Below are positions 49,920 through 57,975 of a stretch of 64,000 bases of DNA, piece after piece. The stretch spans positions 1 to 64,000 of the forward strand of contig JAFUOZ010000014.1 of assembly GCA_017481565.1 (NCBI GenBank), in the 5' to 3' direction. Numbering within the stretch: the first letter of the stretch is position 1; each line of letters opens with the position of its first letter. A program made the translations under genes and the position numbers. The DNA comes from Oscillospiraceae bacterium (GTDB taxonomy: Bacteria; Bacillota; Clostridia; Oscillospirales; Ruminococcaceae). A model generated the notes under the pieces. It had not been told where the DNA came from. It saw nothing but the letters and a program-made list of their open reading frames with translations, and did no database searches.

Positions 49920-50179
49920 TTATTTTGTATATGCTCTGAATCGTGCGCCTGCTTTTTCGGTGATATAGCTTTTAAAAGCTCTGCGGTCATTTTCGGAAAG
50001 GCTGTCCTTTTGCATAAAAACGCCCTGACGGGCTGAAAGCATGAAATAATAAAAATGAAAATAATGATACTTAAAAGCAGTCCTGCAATGCCCTTTTTCA
50101 GATACATGAATTCTACAAATTCGGTATAATCCTCAGCGCTGATAATAAATTCCGCAGTAAAAAGCGGTATTTCTTCCAT
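49920..50179 (-). pseudogene. Frameshifted small membrane protein gene
   Basis: The frame from ATG 50179 encodes an acidic N-terminus (MEEIPLFTAEF), a membrane helix (about residues 28-47), then turns to a basic low-sense tail. A shift of one base near the T-rich stretch at about 50045-50070 opens a frame reading LSARQGVFMQKDSLSENDRR and ending KSYITEKAGARFRAYTK at stop 49922-49920, which looks like a genuine protein end. This is therefore a one-base frameshift: a real mutation, a sequencing error in a run of T, or less probably programmed slippage. Without it, the product would be about 86 residues. Confidence 0.55.
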
Positions 50180-50182
50180 TTG

Positions 50183-51508
50183 TCATATTCCTTTTATGTA
50201 TTCCTCAAAGGCCTCCAGCGCTCTGTCGGCAACTGCCTGATAGCGCTGCTGCTTGTCCTTTATGCGTACTCCGATATCAGGGAGGATACCCATATTTGCG
50301 CCCATAGGCTGAAAATTTTCAACTGTTTCATCTGAGATATATCTTGCAAGCGCACCGAGCATAGTCTCACGGGGGAGAATGAGAGCTTCTTTTCCCGAAA
50401 GTTTTCTTGCCATGTTAAGTCCTGCGAGAATGCCCGAAGCCGCAGATTCCATATATCCCTCAACGCCTGTTATCTGTCCCGCAAAGAACAGATAAGGTGC
50501 ATTTCTCATTGAAAAATCACCGTTCAGAAGCTTTGGGGAATTGATAAAGCTGTTTCGGTGCATTACGCCGTAGCGGACAAATTCGGCATTTTCAAGTCCC
50601 GGAATAAGCGAAAATACTCTTTTCTGTTCGCCGAATTTAAGATTTGTCTGAAAGCCCACTATGTTATACATACTGCCCTCGCTGTTTTCACGTCTCAGCT
50701 GGACTACTGCATAGGGGCGCTTATCCGTTTTGGGATCTGTAAGTCCCACAGGCTTCATGGCACCGTAACGCATGGTATCCTCGCCTCTTTTGGCAAGTAC
50801 CTCTATGGGCATACAGCCTTCGTATACGGTAAAATCGTCCCTGCAGTTTTCGGGACGGTCAAAATCATGAACGGGAGCGGACTCGGCATTTACAAGCTCA
50901 CTGTGGAATGTGAGGTATTCTTCCTTTGTAAAGGGACAGTTTATATAATCGTCGTCACCTCTGCCGTAACGGGCGGCAAAGAAAGCCTTTTCCATATCCA
51001 GCGATTCAAAGGTGACTATAGGTGCGGCAGCATCAAAAAAGCTCAGATATCCGCCGCATTTTTCCGAAATATCCTTTGCAAGCGCTCCCGATGTAAGAGG
51101 ACCTGTTGCTATGATAACATTTCCCTCGGGGATAGCTGTCACTTCTTCCGAAATGACCTCTATAAGAGGGTGATTTTTAATTTTTTCGGTAACGCTGTCG
51201 GAGAATTTTTCCCTGTCAACAGCCAGCGCACCGCCTGCCGCAACGGAATTTTCCATAGCACAGGGGACGGTAAGAGAGCCTAAACGGCGCATTTCCTCTT
51301 TTAATAGTCCTGCCGCAGAATTTACTCTCGACGCTTTAAGGGAGTTGGAGCAGACCAGCTCCGCAAAGCCGCTGTATTTGTGGGCAGGGGTATATTTGAC
51401 GGGCTTCATTTCAAAAAGCCGTACATTTATACCGTTACGGGCAAGCTGCCATGCCGCCTCGCAGCCTGCAAGACCTGCACCGATAACGGTCACTGTATTG
51501 TTATTCAT
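50183..51508 (-). CDS. trmFO: tRNA m5U54 methyltransferase TrmFO (folate/FAD-dependent)
   Basis: A 441-residue flavoprotein that methylates U54 in the T-loop of tRNA with methylene-tetrahydrofolate, typical of Gram-positives. It has the N-terminal FAD motif VTVIGAGLAGCEAA, the family's LFEMKPVKYTPAHK, LVCSNSLKA and the C-terminal GQITGVEGYMESAASGILAGLN (in part: QITGVEGYMES). ATG 51508 is preferred because the FAD fold begins a few residues later. The usual order dprA-topA-trmFO holds, with a small zinc-ribbon gene between topA and trmFO. Confidence 0.97.
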   Translation of the reverse strand: MNNNTVTVIGAGLAGCEAAWQLARNGINVRLFEMKPVKYTPAHKYSGFAELVCSNSLKASRVNSAAGLLKEEMRRLGSLTVPCAMENSVAAGGALAVDREKFSDSVTEKIKNHPLIEVISEEVTAIPEGNVIIATGPLTSGALAKDISEKCGGYLSFFDAAAPIVTFESLDMEKAFFAARYGRGDDDYINCPFTKEEYLTFHSELVNAESAPVHDFDRPENCRDDFTVYEGCMPIEVLAKRGEDTMRYGAMKPVGLTDPKTDKRPYAVVQLRRENSEGSMYNIVGFQTNLKFGEQKRVFSLIPGLENAEFVRYGVMHRNSFINSPKLLNGDFSMRNAPYLFFAGQITGVEGYMESAASGILAGLNMARKLSGKEALILPRETMLGALARYISDETVENFQPMGANMGILPDIGVRIKDKQQRYQAVADRALEAFEEYIKGI

Positions 51509-51525
51509 GGTAATATCCGATCCTG

Positions 51526-51720
51526 TCATCTGAATTTCTTTGGATTACGTGCATACAGCTCTATATATCCGCACAGGGGACATACAAAGCAGTCGATTGT
51601 ACTTTGTCTTGTGGGGTCGAGGATATCTCCGCCGCCTTTTTTGGCAACAAATATTGTACCGCTTATTGCAGACTGCAGATCTGCCGATTTCATAGTTTCA
51701 CCGCATTTGATACATTTCAT
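51526..51720 (-). CDS. Small zinc-ribbon protein between topA and trmFO
   Basis: A 64-residue protein with CxxC near the start (MKCIKCGE) and a second CxxC (CFVCPLCGY) near residue 47, consistent with one zinc ribbon. The linker includes SGTIFVAKKGGGD. Function is unknown; small proteins of this kind (short zinc-ribbon with an ARNPKKF tail) occur in Clostridia (recall, uncertain). The clear coding bias, tight spacing (46 bases after topA, 17 before trmFO) and SD (AGGACGTGG) support a real gene in the topA operon. Confidence 0.7.
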   Translation of the reverse strand: MKCIKCGETMKSADLQSAISGTIFVAKKGGGDILDPTRQSTIDCFVCPLCGYIELYARNPKKFR

Positions 51721-51766
51721 ATCCTGCCACGTCCTTTCACAGATATTTTTCCGTTGGGTCTGAAAA

Positions 51767-53845
51767 TTACTTTTCCTTCTTTACAGTAAATTCATAGCCG
51801 CAGCCATCTTTAAGACAGAACATTCTTCCGCCCTTCTTGAAAAGGGTAGTGCCGTCGTTGCACTTGGGGCATTTATCGGAAACGGGTGTATCCCATGTCA
51901 TGAATTCGCAGTTGGGATTATCCTCGCAGCCGAAATATTTCTTGCCCTTCTTGGATTTTTTCTGAAGTACCTTTTTGCCGCACTTGGGACAGATACCGCC
52001 TGTGTCCTTGACTATCTTCTTGGTGTTGGTGCAGTCGGGGAAGCCTGTGCAGGCAAGGAATCTTCCGAAGCGTCCCAGCTTTATGACCATAGGCTTTCCG
52101 CAGATCTCGCATACCTCGTCTGTTTCCTCGTCGGGCACCTTTACACGCTTGCCCTCCATGGTGATCTCAGCCTTCTGCAGTGTGGCATCAAAATCGGTAT
52201 AGAATTCCCTGAGAGTTTCAACCCAGTCCTTCTGACCTACTTCAATAAGGTCAAGGCTGCTTTCCATGCTTGCGGTAAACTTTGTATCAACGATATGCTT
52301 GAAGCAGTTCTTCATAAGATCGGTAGTTACCTCGCCAAGTCCCGTAGGCTTGAGCTGTTTTCCGTCTCTTTCAACGTAAAATCTGTTGATTATGGTTGAA
52401 ATGGTAGGCGCATAGGTAGAAGGTCTGCCTATACCGTTTTCTTCAAGCGCCTTGATAAAGCTTGCTTCGGTATATCTTGCGGGAGGCTGTGTAAAATGCT
52501 GCTTGCCTTCTATATTCTTAAGCTTCAGTACATCTCCCTTTTCAATAGCGGGGAGTACCTTATGCTCATCATCGTCCTTGCTTTCCTCATAGAGAACGGT
52601 AAAGCCGTCAAATTTTACGGAAAATCCTGTTGCCTTGAAGCTGCAGCCGTTTGCGTCTATATCAACGGATACTGTATCCATAAGTGCATTTGCCATCTGG
52701 CTTGCAATAAATCTTTCCCAGATAAGCTTATAAAGCTTATACTGTTCGGGAGTAAGGCTTGCTTTTACCTTTTCGGGTGTAAGCTCGGGAGTTGAAGGAC
52801 GGATAGCCTCGTGTGCGTCCTGAGCGTTTGCCTTTGATTTATATACCTTCGGAGTAGGGGGGATATAATTCTTTCCGTAGGTCTCCTCGATATATTTATA
52901 TGCAGCTGCTCTTGCTTCATCGGAAACTCTGAGACTGTCTGTTCTCATATAGGTGATAAGACCTACTGCACCCATGCCCTCTATTTCAACGCCTTCATAG
53001 AGAGTCTGGGCGTTCTTCATGGTCTTTGCGGTAGGGAAGCCAAGCTTCTTTGATGCTTCCTGCTGCATGGTAGATGTGGTAAAGGGAGCAGCAGGAGATT
53101 TTCTTCTTACCGACTTCTTTACCTCTGTTACCTTATATTCCGCTCCGTCAAGACGGGTGAGGACTGCGTTTGTTTCCTGCTCGGAATGAAGCTCTGCCTT
53201 TTCTCCGTCAATAGCGGTAAATACAGCGTCAAACTGTTTCTTTGAGGAGGGAGCGGTCATCTTTGCTTCGATTGACCAGTATTCCTCAGGCTTGAAATTC
53301 TGTATCTGTCTTTCTCTGTCAACTATCATTCTTACCGCAACAGACTGAACTCGGCCTGCGGAAAGATTTTTTCTTACCTTTTTCCATAAGAACGGTGAAA
53401 GCTTGTAACCTACTATTCTGTCAAGAATACGTCTTGCCTGCTGTGCGTTTACAAGATCAAGATCTATTGCACGGGGACTTGCCATGCCTGCAAGTACGCA
53501 GGTCTTGGTAAGCTCATTGAAGGTCACACGGTTAAGATCCTCGGTGGAAAGACCCAGAAGCTGTGCAAGATGCCATGAAATAGCCTCTCCCTCACGGTCG
53601 GGGTCGGTTGCAAGATATACGGCTTCGGACTCTGCAGCTTCTTTTTTCAGAGTTTTGATAAGCTCCTCCTTGCCCTTCATTTCTGTATATACAGGTTCAA
53701 AGTTGTTGTCAAAATCAACGCTCATTTTTGATTTGGGAAGATCTCTTACATGACCCATTGAAGCGACAACCTTATAATCGTTTCCCAGATATTTCTGAAC
53801 GGTGTTCACCTTTCCCGGTGACTCCAGTATTACAAGCTTTGACAT
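51767..53845 (-). CDS. topA: DNA topoisomerase I (type IA)
   Basis: A 692-residue enzyme that relaxes negative supercoils. The TOPRIM domain begins LVILESPGKVNTVQKYLG and includes DPDREGEAISWH; the active Tyr lies in GLITYMRTDS. The C-terminus has three zinc-finger repeats (CEICGKPM, CPKCGKKV, CPKCNDGT). Length is usual for Firmicutes. AAGGAG lies before ATG 53845. It lies 84 bases downstream of dprA. Confidence 0.98.
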   Translation of the reverse strand: MSKLVILESPGKVNTVQKYLGNDYKVVASMGHVRDLPKSKMSVDFDNNFEPVYTEMKGKEELIKTLKKEAAESEAVYLATDPDREGEAISWHLAQLLGLSTEDLNRVTFNELTKTCVLAGMASPRAIDLDLVNAQQARRILDRIVGYKLSPFLWKKVRKNLSAGRVQSVAVRMIVDRERQIQNFKPEEYWSIEAKMTAPSSKKQFDAVFTAIDGEKAELHSEQETNAVLTRLDGAEYKVTEVKKSVRRKSPAAPFTTSTMQQEASKKLGFPTAKTMKNAQTLYEGVEIEGMGAVGLITYMRTDSLRVSDEARAAAYKYIEETYGKNYIPPTPKVYKSKANAQDAHEAIRPSTPELTPEKVKASLTPEQYKLYKLIWERFIASQMANALMDTVSVDIDANGCSFKATGFSVKFDGFTVLYEESKDDDEHKVLPAIEKGDVLKLKNIEGKQHFTQPPARYTEASFIKALEENGIGRPSTYAPTISTIINRFYVERDGKQLKPTGLGEVTTDLMKNCFKHIVDTKFTASMESSLDLIEVGQKDWVETLREFYTDFDATLQKAEITMEGKRVKVPDEETDEVCEICGKPMVIKLGRFGRFLACTGFPDCTNTKKIVKDTGGICPKCGKKVLQKKSKKGKKYFGCEDNPNCEFMTWDTPVSDKCPKCNDGTTLFKKGGRMFCLKDGCGYEFTVKKEK

Positions 53846-53929
53846 CTGAATTCTCCTTGTTTCATCATAGTGTGTATCATTTTATGCAGAAGATATCCTT
53901 TGCGGCGGATATTTCTGATGTTGTTATTA

Positions 53930-55174
53930 TTACATATAATATGTGTTTCCTGCGCCGCCAGTAACGATACCGTCGATCTCCATATCGGTAAGCAGCGAAA
54001 GGGTCTCCGATATTTCAAGACCTGCTTCCTCGGCGATCTCATCGGCAAGAACGGGGTGTTCCGCCTTTTTTATTATCTCGGCTATAAGCCGCTGTTTTTC
54101 GGGAAGTTCTGAAAAATCCGTTTCATCATCGGGGACGGTCTCTGTGGTGACAGTACGGCTGATATCCTCGGAAGAAGCGGCGGTATTATTTGTATCTTCG
54201 CTGACCGGCTGATCGGCAGAGCTTTTATACACATTTCCTGTAATAAATCCGCTGCTGTATATTTCCGCTGCCTTTGCAGTTAATTTATCCTTATATTCAG
54301 GATAATATTCATAGAGAATATCCTTTATTCCCATAACGGGTATCGCGCCGTCACGGATAAGTGAAATATTTCCGCCGTATCTGAGATCGAAAACATTACA
54401 GGGAGTAACGGCGAACAGATCCCTGTTCTGATCGTTTGCATGATTGGCGGTTATAAGCGATCCGCTTTTCAGTGCAGCCTCGATCACTACAGTTCCTAAG
54501 GACATGCCCGAAAGTATCCTGTTCCTTGGGGGAAAGGAAAAGCTTGAGGGCGGATAATCGGGAGGATATTCGCTTATTATCGCACCGTTTTCGGTGATAT
54601 GATCTCTGAAACAGATATTTTCCTTAGGATAATTATAATTTATTCCGCAGCCGATAACAGCATAGGTCTTTCCGCCTGCCGTAACAGCTGATATATGAGA
54701 TATTATATCTATTCCCACTGCAAATCCGCTTACTATACCGAAGCCGCAGGAAGCAAGTCCTTTGGAAAGCGCGGAAGCAAGCTTAAGACTGTACTGGCTG
54801 GGGTTTCTTGTTCCTACCATAGCTATGCACGGTGAATCGGCAAGCTCGGAAATATCTCCCTTGCAGTAAAGCAGCGAGGGAGGATTATAGATCTCTCTGA
54901 GTCTCTGCGGATATCTTATATCCGAAATGAGAAGGGGGATTATATTTTCTTTGATGCATTTTTCGGCGATCTTTTCCGCATCAGATATATCCAGCTTATT
55001 CAGATTGTTCTTCTGATTAGCGGTAAGTGGCTTTTTTATCTCCGAAGTACCTTCTTTAAGAGCCATATATGCATTTTCGGCACCTTTATGCAGGTTTATG
55101 CTGTTATACATTGAAAAGCTTGAAGGACCGTAAATAAGAGAAAGCAGAATCGTATATAAAAGCTCTTTATCCAT
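53930..55174 (-). CDS. dprA: DNA-processing protein DprA
   Basis: A 414-residue protein that loads RecA on single-stranded DNA entering the cell in transformation. The Rossmann-like core has IAMVGTRNPSQYS, SGFAVGIDIISH, YAVIGCGINYNYP, FPPRNRILSGMS and ALKSGSLITANHA. An acidic linker (about 320-355) leads to a C-terminal winged helix (HPVLADEIAEEAGLEISETL; in part: LADEIAEEAG). AAGGAAGG lies before the ATG. Other competence genes are not seen here. It heads the dprA-topA-trmFO run. Confidence 0.96.
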   Translation of the reverse strand: MDKELLYTILLSLIYGPSSFSMYNSINLHKGAENAYMALKEGTSEIKKPLTANQKNNLNKLDISDAEKIAEKCIKENIIPLLISDIRYPQRLREIYNPPSLLYCKGDISELADSPCIAMVGTRNPSQYSLKLASALSKGLASCGFGIVSGFAVGIDIISHISAVTAGGKTYAVIGCGINYNYPKENICFRDHITENGAIISEYPPDYPPSSFSFPPRNRILSGMSLGTVVIEAALKSGSLITANHANDQNRDLFAVTPCNVFDLRYGGNISLIRDGAIPVMGIKDILYEYYPEYKDKLTAKAAEIYSSGFITGNVYKSSADQPVSEDTNNTAASSEDISRTVTTETVPDDETDFSELPEKQRLIAEIIKKAEHPVLADEIAEEAGLEISETLSLLTDMEIDGIVTGGAGNTYYM

Positions 55175-55196
55175 AAATGCGCCTTCCTTTCATTTT

Positions 55197-55988
55197 TTAC
55201 AGCTTTCTGCAAAGCTCCCACATGATTATTCCCGCTGCCATTGCGGCGTTAAGGGAGTTTACGCTGCCATGCATACGTATAGTCATTTTTACATCGCATC
55301 TGTCCGCTGTTTCATGGGAGAGACCGCTGCCCTCGTTGCCGATAAGCACAGCTCCGCCCTTGGAAAAATCACAGTCGGTAAGACTTACAGCGTCTTTGTC
55401 GATAACTGCTGCATAGGTTTTTATCCCTGCTTCCGAAAGTGCGGCAAAGGCACTGTCCTCATCGGAGCATACAACGGGTACACGGAGCATGCTTCCCATA
55501 GTGGAGCGTATGGTCTTGGGATTGTATATATCACAGCAGCCGCAGCAGATAATACCGTCAACTCCTACAGCGTCTGCGGTTCTGATAACGGTACCCATAT
55601 TACCCGGGTCCTGCACGTTGCTCAGCATTATATATCTGCCGTTTTCATTTATCATATCGGAAAGGGGGATATCCTCGGGCATGAGGGCTATTGCAAAAAG
55701 GCCCTGAGTGCCGTCTGTTTCGGAGATATATTCTGCCAGCTCGTCCGATATGGTATAAAATCTGTTTTTGTATTCATCTGCGAGAAACTTCAATGTTTCG
55801 CCGTATTTTTCCATACAGCCATCAGAGGCAAAAACACAGTGAAACCTTGCAGCTTCCTTGGCAGCGTCGGTAATAAGACGTACTCCCTCCAGAGTATACA
55901 GCTTTTCCGTATACCGTGCCTTTTTGGAAGAGGAAAGCCTGCGGTAAAGCTTTATATTTTCATTTGTTTTTGAAGTGATAACAGTCAT
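55197..55988 (-). CDS. TrmH/SpoU-family RNA 2'-O-methyltransferase
   Basis: A 263-residue SPOUT methyltransferase. An N-terminal substrate-binding domain (NENIKLYRRLSSSKKAR ... YTLEGVRLI) precedes the knotted catalytic domain with VQDPGNMGTVIRTADA, ALIGNEGSGLS (here VLIGNEGSGLS) and SVNSLNAAMAAGI. These three motifs bind SAM and position the ribose 2'-OH. The exact tRNA or 23S rRNA site cannot be told. It lies between rplT and dprA; 22 bases separate it from dprA, so the two are cotranscribed. A terminator separates it from rplT. Confidence 0.92.
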   Translation of the reverse strand: MTVITSKTNENIKLYRRLSSSKKARYTEKLYTLEGVRLITDAAKEAARFHCVFASDGCMEKYGETLKFLADEYKNRFYTISDELAEYISETDGTQGLFAIALMPEDIPLSDMINENGRYIMLSNVQDPGNMGTVIRTADAVGVDGIICCGCCDIYNPKTIRSTMGSMLRVPVVCSDEDSAFAALSEAGIKTYAAVIDKDAVSLTDCDFSKGGAVLIGNEGSGLSHETADRCDVKMTIRMHGSVNSLNAAMAAGIIMWELCRKL

Positions 55989-56021
55989 AGGTATTCTCCG
56001 CGGTAAAGTTTATTTTACACA

Positions 56022-56056
56022 AAAAGTCAGAAGTAAAATAAAATACTTCTGACTTT
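56022..56056 (-). terminator. Terminator of infC-rpmI-rplT
   Basis: Minus strand: 12-13-bp stem (AAAGTCAGAAGTA with TACTTCTGACTTT) followed by TTTTTGTGT. Confidence 0.88.
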
Positions 56057-56073
56057 AAGATGCAAATCTTTTA

Positions 56074-56427
56074 TTAAAGAGCAGCCTTAGCCTTTTCTGT
56101 AAGTGCAGTAAAACCTGCTGCGTCATTGATAGCGATTTCGGAAAGCATCTTTCTGTTCAGAGTAATGCCTGCCTTCTTGAGACCGTTCATGAAAGTAGAA
56201 TAGTTCATACCGTTCATCTTGCATGCAGCGGAAATTCTTGTGATCCAGAGTCTTCTGAAATCACGCTTCTTGAGACGTCTGCTGATATATGCATAGTTAC
56301 CGGACTTCATTACGGCTTCCTTAGCCATCTTGAAATGCTTGCTCTTAGCGCCCCAGTAGCCCTTTGCAAGCTTTAAAGTCTTGTTTCTTCTCTTACGAGT
56401 AGCCATTGCTCCCTTAATACGAGCCAT
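56074..56427 (-). CDS. rplT: 50S ribosomal protein L20
   Basis: A 117-residue basic protein: [15 protein letters not shown] start, [25 protein letters not shown] (in part: KGYWGAKS), [15 protein letters not shown], and a C-terminal globular part. It starts assembly of the large subunit and also binds its own mRNA leader, blocking expression of the operon in Bacillus (family knowledge). It is last of infC-rpmI-rplT, 59 bases after rpmI, and is followed by a terminator. Confidence 0.98.
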   Translation of the reverse strand: MARIKGAMATRKRRNKTLKLAKGYWGAKSKHFKMAKEAVMKSGNYAYISRRLKKRDFRRLWITRISAACKMNGMNYSTFMNGLKKAGITLNRKMLSEIAINDAAGFTALTEKAKAAL

Positions 56428-56486
56428 AGTCTTATACCTCCATCAAATTTTCAAAAGTTTCGTTGAATGTAAACAAACAGACCCTA

Positions 56487-56684
56487 TTATTTGTAAGGGA
56501 GAAGCTGCTTGATTGTAGGTGCGTTTGCGCTGCCGCAAATGCCCATGTTTCTTGCGATTCTCTTACGCTTGTGATCCTTCTGTGTAAGTCTGTGTCTCTT
56601 GTTGGTCTTCTGATACTTAACAAGACCGTTCTTTGTGAGCTTAAAGCGCTTCTTTGCGCCGGAATGAGTCTTCTGCTTAGGCAT
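56487..56684 (-). CDS. rpmI: 50S ribosomal protein L35
   Basis: A 65-residue basic protein: MPKQKTHSGAKKRFKLT start, with KTNKRHRLTQKDHKRKR in the middle, typical of L35. AAAGGAGG lies before the ATG. It is the middle gene of infC-rpmI-rplT, 35 bases after infC. The residue make-up and size match the family. Confidence 0.98.
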   Translation of the reverse strand: MPKQKTHSGAKKRFKLTKNGLVKYQKTNKRHRLTQKDHKRKRIARNMGICGSANAPTIKQLLPYK

Positions 56685-56719
56685 AATATATCCTCCTTTA
56701 GATTTTTCACAGAAAATTT

Positions 56720-57247
56720 TTACTTGCCTGCCTTGGGAGAGATAAACATGACGTATGCGCGTCCCTCCATTTTAGGCGGCTTTTCAACTGTACCTGCTTC
56801 TTCACAAGCCAGCTTGAATTTTTCAAGAAGCTCCTCGCCGAGCTCCGGATGAGCGATGGCACGCTTGCGGAAACGTACGGAAACCTTTATCTTATCTCCG
56901 CCCTTAAGGAATTTGACTGCCTGTGCAGCCTTTGTTTCAAAATCGTGTGTGTCTATCTGAGAGAACATTCTGATCTCCTTGATATCAACCACCTTCTGAT
57001 TTTTCTTTGCTTCCTTTTCACGTTTAGCCTGTTCAAAGCAATACTTGCCGTAGTCCATAATCTTACATACAGGCGGAACAGCCTGCGGTGCGATTTTTAC
57101 TAAGTCAAGATCCTTTTCAATGGCAAGCTTCTGAGCGTCTCTTGCTGACATAAGACCGAGCTGGGCTCCGTCGGGTCCTATTACTCTGATCTCCTTGTCT
57201 CTGATTTCTTCGTTGATCTGCAGCTCCTTGCTATCCTTGTTTGCTAT
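56720..57247 (-). CDS. infC: Translation initiation factor IF-3, apparent ATA start
   Basis: A 175-residue IF-3 with N-domain (INEEIRDKEIRVIGPDG) and C-domain (DIKEIRMFSQIDTHDF, VSVRFRKRAIAHPELG, KPPKMEGRAYVMFISPK). It keeps ribosomal subunits apart and checks the start codon. No ATG gives a proper N-terminus; GGGGGTG lies 6 bases before an ATA at 57247, giving (M)ANKDSKELQINEE. A rare start (ATT in most bacteria) is the basis of IF-3 self-control. Longer frames from GTG 57256, 57268 or ATG 57331 have poor SD and pass through the attenuator hairpin. Confidence 0.88.
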   Translation of the reverse strand: MANKDSKELQINEEIRDKEIRVIGPDGAQLGLMSARDAQKLAIEKDLDLVKIAPQAVPPVCKIMDYGKYCFEQAKREKEAKKNQKVVDIKEIRMFSQIDTHDFETKAAQAVKFLKGGDKIKVSVRFRKRAIAHPELGEELLEKFKLACEEAGTVEKPPKMEGRAYVMFISPKAGK

Positions 57248-57456
57248 GGCGAGCACCCCCAAATTCACATTAATAAATAAAAATATCGGCAAAGCATATG
57301 CTCTGCCGATACGATAATCATTACAATGCATACCCGTCCTTTATTCAAAGATACAGGTAAGGCTATAATATCATAAGGTATTGACCGTATGCGCCTTTGC
57401 GGTACGGTGAGAACGGCGAGTTCTGCTTTGTTTTCTCATGCGCTGATTCAATCAGC
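57248..57456 (-). promoter_or_regulatory. infC leader with L20-type attenuator
   Basis: A leader of about 205 bases ends in a strong terminator: ATCGGCAGAGC/GCTTTGCCGAT with ATAT loop (57310-57285), followed by ATTTTTATTT. This fits the L20 leader, where L20 binding favours termination (family knowledge). A small GCTGATT/AATCAGC hairpin lies near the 5' end (57432-57447). Confidence 0.75.
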
Positions 57457-57462
57457 ATAAAC

Positions 57463-57491
57463 ATTATAACCCATTACATCTGTTTTGTCAA
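57463..57491 (-). promoter_or_regulatory. Sigma-A promoter of infC-rpmI-rplT
   Basis: Minus strand: TTGACA at 57491-57486, a 17-bp spacer, TATAAT at 57468-57463; perfect consensus. Confidence 0.9.
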
Positions 57492-57526
57492 GCATTTTAA
57501 ATAAATTTATACATTCAGACGATCAA

Positions 57527-57955
57527 TCAGTTATCTGAGGAGTTCTTTTTTGTCTGAATTGCATAAGCTTCATCTGCGAAATAATCATCAAGAGCTTCTA
57601 CAGATATAGAATATCCGTCCGATGTGATGATATATTCATCTATCTTGCCGTCTGCAATAGCGTCTGAAATAACTCCTGCCGAAACATTCAGATACTCTGC
57701 CGCTTCATTCTGGGTAAGATACTTTCTCTGGGCGGCAGTATTTATCTGTAAATTATCGGGTGAGGAATATGTAGATGAAAATGTGGTACCGCTTATAGTC
57801 TCATTCAGCTTCTTGACCGAGCTTCCGATGTTTATTCCTGCGATAAGGATACAAATTCCGAGGATAATTGCCGAAAGAAGAATTGCTCCTCCGGGGATTC
57901 CCTGACGGCGCTGCGGCTGACTGCCCGATGATGAGCCTGAACGGTACTGTGACAT
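57527..57955 (-). CDS. Membrane-anchored protein with excisionase-type HTH domain
   Basis: A 142-residue protein. A Ser/Gln/Arg-rich N-terminus (1-20) leads to one membrane helix (about 24-44), a Ser/Thr-rich linker, and a C-terminal domain like HTH_17/excisionase: KYLTQNEAAEYLNVSAGVISDAIADG followed by a wing (shown in part: NEAAEYLNVS, VISDAIADG). HTH_17 domains normally bind DNA in the cytoplasm; here the linker is of a type seen outside the membrane, so side and role are unclear. AAAAGGAG precedes the ATG. It begins 20 bases after addA and is last in the addB-addA run. Confidence 0.75.
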   Translation of the reverse strand: MSQYRSGSSSGSQPQRRQGIPGGAILLSAIILGICILIAGINIGSSVKKLNETISGTTFSSTYSSPDNLQINTAAQRKYLTQNEAAEYLNVSAGVISDAIADGKIDEYIITSDGYSISVEALDDYFADEAYAIQTKKNSSDN

Positions 57956-57975
57956 AATTTAAAACTCCTTTTCTG

